Shown: in pieces, positions 57,559-64,000 of the stretch
How the letters are laid out: every line of letters begins with the position of its first letter
How positions within the stretch are numbered: position 1 is the stretch's first letter
From: Alphaproteobacteria bacterium
GTDB taxonomy: Bacteria > Pseudomonadota > Alphaproteobacteria > Sphingomonadales > Sphingomonadaceae
Length of the DNA: 64,000 nt
Reading direction: 5' to 3'
Assembly: GCA_018823325.1 (NCBI GenBank)
Contig: JAHJIJ010000015.1
Coordinates: 124,001-188,000, forward strand
The notes under the pieces: model-generated
What the model saw: the letters and a program-made list of their open reading frames with translations, nothing else
Database searches by the model: none
Told to the model about the DNA's origin: nothing
Program-made: the position numbers and the translations under genes

Positions 57559-58480
57559 GATGGTTATCCATTTCAGGTTGGACGGCGGCCTGATCATATT
57601 CCCGTTCGAGCTTGCGGATCAGGGCGTGGTGGCGGCGGACCTGCTCGATCGCCACCCAGGGATCGCGGACGCCTTCATATTCGCTGGAGAGATATCCGGT
57701 GTAGCCGAGCGACTTGAGCGCAGGCACCACCCGCTCCCACGGGATGTTGTGGTCATGCAGCTGCTCGTCGATATGGTGGAATTTCGCCTGGATGAATGGC
57801 GTATACTCGATGACCTCGGCCAGCTGCTCGACCGGGACGTTGATGCCATCCAGAAAGCTCATCGCCTCCTTGCGCATTTCCGGTGTTTCATGCTGCCAGT
57901 AGGGCAACGGACGATCCTGAAAGATGCCGGTGTCGATCAGCAGCCCGAAATGCTTCGTGCCGGTGCGCTGGATGAAGTCCACATAGCCCTCGACCACGGG
58001 ATGCCGGATCGGCGTTGGGGCGTGAATTTCCGGGATGATGATCACGTCCAGCCTGGTGGCAAGGTCGAGGACCCGCTCAACGGCGCCTTCCCAGATCGGA
58101 TGCGGCGTCAGCTCATCATCGATCACGCCGAATTTCGGCCGGAGGAACTTGAAGCCCAGCTTGCTGGCAAGATTGAGATCGAGCGCGAGTTGGGCAGCGC
58201 CTTCCTCGGCCGTCAGATTCCGGTCCCGCTGAATGTGCGTGTCCACCCAGCTCGCGAAATTGGTGGGCTGCAGCTTGTACTGCTCGACAAGCGCAAACCA
58301 GCGGTCGAGCCAGGCAGCGTTCGGTTCGGGATAGTGCTCGACATGGGCTTCGCCGAGGATCTCGATGCCCGTCGAGCCGGTATCGCCAGCATGGTAGAAG
58401 GCTTCCTCAAGCCCCATCACCGTGCCGATGTCATCGGTGTAGCTGTAGAGCGAAACGCCGTATTGAAATGATCCGCTCAT
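57551..58480 (-). CDS. TIM-barrel protein, candidate C-glycoside deglycosidase alpha subunit
   Basis: Sugar phosphate isomerase/epimerase-fold protein of 309 residues. The likely metal site is Glu in IIPEIHAPTP near 157, Asp in LLIDTGIF near 188, His in FHHIDEQLHDHNIP near 244 and Glu in YLSSEYEGVRDPW near 268. Together with the overlapping DUF6379 gene it has the layout of CarB-CarC/DgpB-DgpC enzymes. The start is ATG 58480, overlapping the monooxygenase stop by four bases; a longer frame is a shadow. An O-glycoside substrate is also possible. Confidence 0.78.
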   Translation of the reverse strand: MSGSFQYGVSLYSYTDDIGTVMGLEEAFYHAGDTGSTGIEILGEAHVEHYPEPNAAWLDRWFALVEQYKLQPTNFASWVDTHIQRDRNLTAEEGAAQLALDLNLASKLGFKFLRPKFGVIDDELTPHPIWEGAVERVLDLATRLDVIIIPEIHAPTPIRHPVVEGYVDFIQRTGTKHFGLLIDTGIFQDRPLPYWQHETPEMRKEAMSFLDGINVPVEQLAEVIEYTPFIQAKFHHIDEQLHDHNIPWERVVPALKSLGYTGYLSSEYEGVRDPWVAIEQVRRHHALIRKLEREYDQAAVQPEMDNHHA

Positions 58481-59706
58481 GCAGCGCTGGCCTTCTTTTT
58501 CAGATGTGGAGGAATAAAGGGTTCGGCATCCTCGATTTCCGCGAGCTGCGAGAGGATGTGCTTGGGCATTTCGTCGCCCACCATCTTCTGCAGAAACGGG
58601 GTGTGATCGAAGACGAGATCCCGCAGTGGGCGCAGCGGCGCCGGCAGATGATGGAACATGCGCCCGGTCTGGAAAGCTTCCTGAGACACGCGCGCCGTGT
58701 GCGGCTTGCGCCTGTCTTCGTAGCGCTGCAACGCGCCATTGACCGCAGCCGTGTCGGACATGTCGACCGCAGCCAGTTCGCGGGCGAGGAAGTAGCCATC
58801 CTCGATCGACATGCCGGCGCCATATGCAGCGTAGGGCGACGTCGGGTGCGCGGCATCGCCGACCAGCGTGACGCGCCCCTTGGACCATTGCGGAATCGGG
58901 GGACGGTCGCGGATTTCCCAGCGCTGCATATGCTCGACCGGCGTTGCGGCGATGAGGTCACGGACCTTTTGGGAAAAGCCCGCAGCCCGGTCGCGGCAGA
59001 ACGCAATCAGGTCGGCAGGCGGCGGGGCGGACGGGTCGCACGCCTCGAGGACCCACCATTCATAGCCCCACTTTCCTTCATGACGGATCGGCGTGTAGCT
59101 GACCTGCGTCGTGCGGTTGTGAGACAGGACGCCGATGCCGTCGGGCGCTTCATCCAGGAACAGGTAGCCGCCAACGAGATGCAGCTTCTGGTGCCGGATG
59201 GGCTTGTCGCCCCACAACGCCTTGCGGACCGTCGAATTGATGCCATCGGCCCCCACCACGACATCGGCTTCAAACGTCTCGCCATTGGCAAAGTCCAGCC
59301 GGACAGCACTGCCCGCATCGCTAAACCCCGTCAGATTGTGATCCAGCCTTATGGTGCCGGGCGGCAGCGCGGCCAGCATTCTCTGATAAAGCCCCCAACG
59401 CAGAAGGCCGATGAAACCCCCACCGAACTCGCGCTCGACTTCGGCAGTGAGCTTCACCTCGGCGCGCGTCTTGCCCTTGGCATTCTTGAAGAACACTTTG
59501 CACGGCGCACCAAGGTCGTGCGTGTCCACGCCGATGAGCTTCAACACCTTCTGCGGTGGCGGCCAAAGGTTCAGGATGTTGCCTGCAGCGCGGATCTCCG
59601 AGGCGCGCTCGAACAGCGCCACCTCAAAGCCGACACGGATCGCCGCCAGTGCGGTCGCCATACCGCCCGGACCGGCTCCGATGACCGCAATACGCCCCTT
59701 CGACAT
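58477..59706 (-). CDS. FAD-dependent aromatic monooxygenase
   Basis: Flavoprotein hydroxylase of 409 residues, p-hydroxybenzoate/salicylate hydroxylase group. The three FAD motifs are present: IAVIGAGPGGMATALAA (about 6-22), VVVGADGINSTVR near 152 and GRVTLVGDAAHPTSPYAAYGAGMSIEDG near 284-311. It probably hydroxylates the phenolic aglycone, or a product of it, with NAD(P)H. First gene of the operon that includes the deglycosidase-like pair, read from the region with the tandem palindromes. Confidence 0.87.
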   Translation of the reverse strand: MSKGRIAVIGAGPGGMATALAAIRVGFEVALFERASEIRAAGNILNLWPPPQKVLKLIGVDTHDLGAPCKVFFKNAKGKTRAEVKLTAEVEREFGGGFIGLLRWGLYQRMLAALPPGTIRLDHNLTGFSDAGSAVRLDFANGETFEADVVVGADGINSTVRKALWGDKPIRHQKLHLVGGYLFLDEAPDGIGVLSHNRTTQVSYTPIRHEGKWGYEWWVLEACDPSAPPPADLIAFCRDRAAGFSQKVRDLIAATPVEHMQRWEIRDRPPIPQWSKGRVTLVGDAAHPTSPYAAYGAGMSIEDGYFLARELAAVDMSDTAAVNGALQRYEDRRKPHTARVSQEAFQTGRMFHHLPAPLRPLRDLVFDHTPFLQKMVGDEMPKHILSQLAEIEDAEPFIPPHLKKKASAA

Positions 59707-59735
59707 GAACCCTCCCGAGATCTCGCATTCGAGTT

Positions 59736-59754
59736 ATCTAATTCGTGATTAGAT
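59736..59754. promoter_or_regulatory. TetR operator candidate, copy 1
   Basis: ATCTAAT and ATTAGAT are perfect 7-base arms with a 5-base centre, in the 115-base divergent region between the monooxygenase and the TetR gene. Confidence 0.65.
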
Positions 59755-59757
59755 CGT

Positions 59758-59774
59758 TCTAATCGATGATTAGA
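59758..59774. promoter_or_regulatory. TetR operator candidate, copy 2
   Basis: TCTAAT and ATTAGA with a 5-base centre, the same palindrome as copy 1, with centres 21 bases apart, two helical turns. Two repressor dimers could bind the same DNA face. Confidence 0.65.
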
Positions 59775-59845
59775 TTGTTGGCAAGGGCGTTTTTTGTGCC
59801 TAAGCCGATAGCGAACGAGCTATGATCCAAGGGGAAGGAGACAAC

Positions 59846-60451
59846 GTGGCGTCCAAGGAAAAGCCATATCATCGCGAGGATTTACGCGGCGATCTGCTGC
59901 GCGCTGGCCGCGCCTACATCGCCGAGCACGGCCACCACTCTCTCTCCGTTCGCACCTTGGCGCAAACCGTGGGCGTGTCGCCCGGCGCGCCTTATCATCA
60001 CTTTCGCGATCGCCGCTCGCTGCTGCTCGCACTTGCCGTCGACGGCTACACAGAACTCACCAATGCAGCGAAGGAAGCCACGGTCTGTGGCGATCCAAAA
60101 GAACGCTTGATACGAATGGGAATGCAGTTCGTAGACTTCGCAACGGCTAATCCACAGCTCCTTGAGCTGATGTACGAAAGTGAGCTGACCAGTCCGGGGC
60201 CTGATCCGGAGCTAGTCCCTTATCAGGACATGGGCCACGAAGGCTTGGTCAAGCCAGTGCGTGAGGCGCTGCAGGGCTATAGCGAGGAAGAAATTGAAGT
60301 CCGCGTGCTCGCTCTTTGGTCTGCGATTTATGGGTTCGCGTCGCTCAGGCGCAAACACATGATCCAGAAGGTCGAGCCGCGACAACTCGGTAGAAACGAG
60401 GTGACGCGCAAAGTGGTGGCACTCGCTGTCCAGACCGCACTCGGCGACTAG
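59846..60451 (+). CDS. TetR family transcriptional regulator
   Basis: A 201-residue repressor. The helix-turn-helix is GRAYIAEHGHHSLSVRTLAQTVGVSPGAPYHHFRDRRSLLLALAVDGY, and the C-terminal domain resembles TetR_C_33-like ligand folds. The start is taken as GTG 59846, since GGAAGGA lies seven bases upstream; ATG 59822 would add eight residues. It diverges from the monooxygenase operon across the two palindromes and most likely represses that operon and itself. Confidence 0.87.
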   Translation: MASKEKPYHREDLRGDLLRAGRAYIAEHGHHSLSVRTLAQTVGVSPGAPYHHFRDRRSLLLALAVDGYTELTNAAKEATVCGDPKERLIRMGMQFVDFATANPQLLELMYESELTSPGPDPELVPYQDMGHEGLVKPVREALQGYSEEEIEVRVLALWSAIYGFASLRRKHMIQKVEPRQLGRNEVTRKVVALAVQTALGD

Positions 60452-60498
60452 ATTGCGGATACTGTGCGACTGATGTTGAACGTGGTCGCCATCGATAT

Positions 60499-63400
60499 TC
60501 AATGGTCACTGGCGAGGATTCTGACCGGACCGATAAGTCCCGCTGGGCGGAGTGCGGCATCCGGCCTGTAGATTGGCGCCGCCGTGAAGGTCACCTTGGC
60601 CGCCCCAGGCTGCTGGTCTCCAATCAGGCGGTTAACCCAAAGATTGGCGACCCTGACTTCCAGGTCGTTGTTGCCTTCGCGCAGATATCCACCGATCTCA
60701 AGCCGGTCAGGCCTCCACCAGCTCGTCCCTACCATCTGACCATTGACGATCACCTGCGCCACATCACCAACTTGCCCGAGATCCAGCCAGAGCTGCCGTC
60801 CATCACGCATCGGCGACTGAAAGCTGGTCGTGTAGCTGGTTACGCCCGAATAATGCCGAACGCCGAAATCGGCATGTTCGTTCAGGGGCTGGAGTTTCGG
60901 CATATCCACTTTTTCCGGCGTGTTACGACCGGTTTGGAAACGAACCTGCCAGGGCCCGTCCAGCTGCCCCACGACCTGATAGCTTGTGTCCGGCACTTGC
61001 CTTGAACGCTGGCCAGTCTCCTCGCGGAACACGACGAAGCCCGATTCCTCAGCTTCCAGGGTAAGCGGCACCACCGTGAATGCGCCGTCGGTGCTGAATG
61101 ACAGCGGCCTCACACGCCCGGTGGCTGCATCCCACCATTCGGGCGCAAAGCCGGTGACCCGGAACCTGGCCTCGATCCTTTCGATCTGGTTGCGGCGATT
61201 TGCGATGAAGTACAGGCTGCCTCCGTCAGCAAGCTGGCGGTGCAGGAACGGGACGTCGCTGTCGGCGCTACCGCCGGAAAATACGAAATCCGGCGCAATT
61301 CCAGCCTCAGCCAGTGCCAGTTCGAGGTCGGTCGCGGGCGTGACATTCGGCAGCGACCAGACAGCGTCCACAAGGCCTGCAAACTCGGTTTTGTCGTCCG
61401 CCAGCGAAGGCGTGCCCTGAGGGCGCTCGCCAATGATCGTTGCCCCCGCGGACGCCATCTCTCCGATACGCCGCAAGGTCGGCAGCGTCATCCATCTTGC
61501 GTGCTTGCCTAGATAGAGTGCTTGGTAGCGGGTGCCGCCCCGACTGACGATCTGGCCATCCTCAACACGCAGCGCATCGGCCAGCATTGCGGCATTTACG
61601 AAATCGTAGCCGTGGCGCCTGGGCAGTTCGGCAGGCACGGCGGTCGCGAACTGCGCCGTGACAGGGGCATCCTCACCGACAAACACCGCGACATCGGCAT
61701 GATAGGTCCCCTGCTGGAGCATATAGCTGGCGCGGGCCATGTAATCGACCCATACGCCCGCCATGTCCGCCCATGTCTCGTGCCGGTTGAAATACTGGCC
61801 GAAAATCAGCAGGGACAGGCCTGGCTGCAAATCATCAAGCGGTTGGTGAACCGAGGTGTGGATGACAGGCCTGTTCACCCCGTTCACAAAGGCCGTATCG
61901 ATGAAGCGCCTGAGATCACGCGGGGCAAATGCCCAAGGCGTGTTGACCGCAGTCATGCTCTCGGCCGCGACGAACCGCTTGCCATAAACATGCGCGACTG
62001 ACGCAGCCCCCTTGATGTCGCCCAGCAGGGTCGAGCGGACCGAATTTCCCTTTTGCCAGGTCCAGAGCGCAGCCATCGGGATGTCCGCGAAGGTGCGCAT
62101 GGCAAGGTCGTCGCCAAGTAGGGGGCGCTTGTCTTCCAAGGCCTCGCCATACACTTTGAGCCCGTGTTCATGCGCGACCTGCGCCACAGTCCGGTAAAGG
62201 CCGTCGGACAACAGTTCGCCGAGAGTCTGCCGCCAGTCGAACAGAAAACCCTCGGTCTGAGCGGGCGAACCAATCACAACCCCGGCGAGCGCGGGCAGCC
62301 ATGGCCGCAGCTTGTAGCCACGTCGCGCCTCGAACTCGGCCTCCATCCGCGGCGTCCAGTTGGCCATGCCGACCTCGATACTGTCGGTCAGAATGGCATC
62401 CAGGCCAACCGCTCCGGCGTCACGGTACATGCCGAGATAAGCCTCGAGATAACGGCGGACTGCGGCAGGATCGAATTTGTCGACTTCCAGTCCAGTGGCT
62501 TCGGGTGGCGCTGGGTGATTGGTCTTACCCGTCAGCGACCAACCGAACGACAGGATGCGCCACTGGCGGCCAGCAGGGAGGATCCAGTCCAGCGTTCCGT
62601 CCGCACCGATCCGTTCGGTCAGATCAATGATCTGCGCAGTATCCGCGATCGCTGCCGGAGCGTCACCGCGATCAGCGATGGCGTGATAGTCGAGGACGGT
62701 CTGATATCCAGCTTTCTCTTCTGCCCTGGCGGTCTGCTCCTCAGCGGAAAAGCGCAGCTCGGTCAGCGGTGACTCGGTCAGCACCGGTGCACTGTAAATT
62801 GGTATGTCGATCGAACCAGGGCCACCTTGAAAGTGCGACATGTCCGGCTCTGGCGTGGCCGTGAAGCGAACCCGGAACGCGCTTGCCGTCGTCGGAGGGA
62901 AGCCGACCGTCGTCGGCACCGGGCTCAGGGGAAGATCACTGACAAACTGCCATTCTCCTTGCTGACGGGCCTCCAGGACACCCCGGATAGGCATTCCGCG
63001 AAACGCATTGCGCAATCGCGGAAGGAATATCCGCAAGGACCGGACGGTTTCCGGTTTGGCAAAACGGGCAACCACGGCACCCGACCTGTCAGCGGCCAAG
63101 GGCACGGATTCGCCTGTTTCTAGATCAGGATCGTTGAGCCGCGCGGCATCCAGTTCCGTGCCGTTCTCAAGCATATAATGCGGCAGCGGTAGGGGCGGTG
63201 CAGCGAGTGGGACCGCCAATACGGCGATTGGCCGTTCGGTGCCAAGTTGCGGCGGCGATTTCTTTGGCGGATGCAGCGGATCAAACAGCCCGATGGTCTG
63301 GAAAGGCCCCGTCACGCGGGGAGCGGCCGCCAGCGTCCCATCGAAACGCTCCCCGCCCTGCACCACCGTCTCTGACCAAACGAGCTTTTTCATCGCATCG

Positions 63401-63843
63401 GCAGGCGGCACCCACGATCCGCCGGTGTGGCTCCAGCCCGGCGAGGACGCGACAGCAAGTTCGAGATCCAGCCTTTGGGCCTCCCCGGCAGCAAAGCGGA
63501 AGGCATCTTTCCATTCAGGCGTCATATAAACAAGCCGCTGGTCCACGACCTGCGGCGTGTTGAGCGAGGCATCAAAGGCCTGGACGCCGCCCATGCCGAC
63601 GCTCTTCAGCCAGGCGAGATCCTTGGCAATGCCGTGTTTGGTGACATTGCCGTTCATCCAATGCCACCAGGTCCGGGGCCGCGCCTCCTGCGGAGGCGAG
63701 ACGAAACCGGCAGGGAAGGGGTCGGGCGCCGTCATGGTCGTGGTCAGAGGGCGTTCCTGTCCTGCTGCGCAGCCCACCAAGGCCACGAATGAAACCAGCC
63801 CCAAAATCCGGCGCCCCAAAATCCGGCGCTTCGACAAGTTCAA
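60499..63843 (-). CDS. GH106 alpha-L-rhamnosidase, lipoprotein
   Basis: A 1114-residue glycoside hydrolase. The signal peptide ends in a lipobox (FVALVGC, Cys near 28), so it is anchored to a membrane. The GH106 hallmark RTWWHWMNGNVTKHGIAKDL starts near 56; the catalytic TIM barrel follows (DAILTDSIEVGM near 485, MAALWTWQKGNS near 610), then C-terminal beta-sandwich domains with WLDLGQVGDVAQVIVNGQ and RVANLWVNRLIG. It releases rhamnose from rutin- or naringin-like glycosides. The start is TTG 63843, with GGAGG seven bases upstream; the frame is open 49 codons further. A 15-base tandem repeat lies in the signal-peptide region. Confidence 0.85.
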   Translation of the reverse strand: MNLSKRRILGRRILGLVSFVALVGCAAGQERPLTTTMTAPDPFPAGFVSPPQEARPRTWWHWMNGNVTKHGIAKDLAWLKSVGMGGVQAFDASLNTPQVVDQRLVYMTPEWKDAFRFAAGEAQRLDLELAVASSPGWSHTGGSWVPPADAMKKLVWSETVVQGGERFDGTLAAAPRVTGPFQTIGLFDPLHPPKKSPPQLGTERPIAVLAVPLAAPPLPLPHYMLENGTELDAARLNDPDLETGESVPLAADRSGAVVARFAKPETVRSLRIFLPRLRNAFRGMPIRGVLEARQQGEWQFVSDLPLSPVPTTVGFPPTTASAFRVRFTATPEPDMSHFQGGPGSIDIPIYSAPVLTESPLTELRFSAEEQTARAEEKAGYQTVLDYHAIADRGDAPAAIADTAQIIDLTERIGADGTLDWILPAGRQWRILSFGWSLTGKTNHPAPPEATGLEVDKFDPAAVRRYLEAYLGMYRDAGAVGLDAILTDSIEVGMANWTPRMEAEFEARRGYKLRPWLPALAGVVIGSPAQTEGFLFDWRQTLGELLSDGLYRTVAQVAHEHGLKVYGEALEDKRPLLGDDLAMRTFADIPMAALWTWQKGNSVRSTLLGDIKGAASVAHVYGKRFVAAESMTAVNTPWAFAPRDLRRFIDTAFVNGVNRPVIHTSVHQPLDDLQPGLSLLIFGQYFNRHETWADMAGVWVDYMARASYMLQQGTYHADVAVFVGEDAPVTAQFATAVPAELPRRHGYDFVNAAMLADALRVEDGQIVSRGGTRYQALYLGKHARWMTLPTLRRIGEMASAGATIIGERPQGTPSLADDKTEFAGLVDAVWSLPNVTPATDLELALAEAGIAPDFVFSGGSADSDVPFLHRQLADGGSLYFIANRRNQIERIEARFRVTGFAPEWWDAATGRVRPLSFSTDGAFTVVPLTLEAEESGFVVFREETGQRSRQVPDTSYQVVGQLDGPWQVRFQTGRNTPEKVDMPKLQPLNEHADFGVRHYSGVTSYTTSFQSPMRDGRQLWLDLGQVGDVAQVIVNGQMVGTSWWRPDRLEIGGYLREGNNDLEVRVANLWVNRLIGDQQPGAAKVTFTAAPIYRPDAALRPAGLIGPVRILASDH
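63799..63828 (+). repeat. 15-base tandem duplication in the signal-peptide region of the rhamnosidase
   Basis: The unit CCCCAAAATCCGGCG occurs twice in direct succession. Being 15 bases long, it keeps the frame and gives RRILG twice in the protein, in the basic start of the lipoprotein signal. Confidence 0.9.
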
Positions 63844-64000
63844 TGTGTTTCCTCCCGCGCAGCACCATACGGCATCGTCAGCCGATACCTGCGCCCGATC
63901 CGCGCCCTGCTCTATATCGCGCCATGCGGGCACGATAGACCCAAAGCCAGTCGATCGCCGTCGCAAGCCAAAGAACGATCGTTTCAGCAATGTCGGGCAG

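Overview
The window is GC-rich chromosomal DNA from an alphaproteobacterium, most likely a sphingomonad (Sphingobium, Novosphingobium or Sphingomonas type). The evidence is the ftsE-ftsX-ydcF-plsC order with a DUF1134/EipA-type protein nearby, two large TonB-dependent receptors inside catabolic operons, short-overlap operons with ATGA/GTGA/TTGA junctions, and many MFS, Rieske, FAD-monooxygenase and sugar-oxidoreductase genes. The genus is an inference.

Layout. (1) 24-8248: a TetR regulator diverges from an operon for an unidentified, probably aromatic, acid: metallo-beta-lactamase-fold hydrolase, fumarylacetoacetase, ACMSD-like decarboxylase and three MFS transporters. (2) 8317-15637: housekeeping genes, namely a YghU-type glutathione transferase, a DUF1134 protein, PlsC, a YdcF-like protein, FtsX, FtsE, a zinc-ribbon/DUF3426 protein and a MATE exporter. 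(3) 16058-16144: tRNA-Leu(GAG), followed by an accessory island to about 27.2 kb. It holds a frameshifted serine recombinase with DUF2924 and DUF3489 partners, a complete type II CBASS operon (CD-NTase, E1-E2 Cap2, JAMM Cap3, two-TM SAVED effector), an AbiJ-like abortive-infection protein and a DUF3800 protein. (4) 27249-29237: a BetT-type BCCT transporter. (5) 29486-44036: a large catabolic region. An eight-gene operon (TonB receptor, Rieske oxygenase, TauD-type dioxygenase, MFS, isochorismatase-like hydrolase, creatininase-like amidohydrolase, cupin, ribokinase) diverges from LysR and TetR regulators. Next to it is an hpxXYZ/hpxW-like oxalurate/oxamate set with a riboflavin synthase alpha gene embedded in it.

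(6) 44448-48308: a MerC-like membrane protein, a secreted protein of unknown function, and a small phage-like module (HTH/AbrB regulator, ParB-domain DNA methyltransferase, DUF5681 protein, small ORF) ending at a clear intrinsic terminator. (7) 48974-63843: a glycoside-catabolism locus, all on the minus strand except its TetR regulator. It has a GMC dehydrogenase with its Tat-exported small subunit, two TIM-barrel enzymes, a Gfo/Idh/MocA dehydrogenase, a TonB receptor, an MFS transporter, a DUF6379 protein (beta subunit of C-glycoside deglycosidase), an FAD monooxygenase and a GH106 alpha-L-rhamnosidase lipoprotein.

How the parts work together. The last locus reads as oxidative deglycosylation of rhamnosylated plant phenolics: GH106 removes rhamnose, the GMC enzyme makes a 3-keto-glycoside, the TIM-barrel/DUF6379 pair cleaves the sugar-aglycone bond, the Gfo/Idh enzyme recycles the keto-sugar and the FAD monooxygenase attacks the aglycone. 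Two tandem perfect palindromes in front of the TetR/monooxygenase pair are its likely operators. The 29-44 kb region joins ring oxygenases, cyclic-amide and ureide hydrolases, a ribokinase and oxamate-type enzymes, which suggests breakdown of an N-heterocycle carrying ribose or a ribose-like group. A flavin or lumichrome-like substrate is one testable guess. No CRISPR array, complete insertion sequence or rRNA gene was seen.
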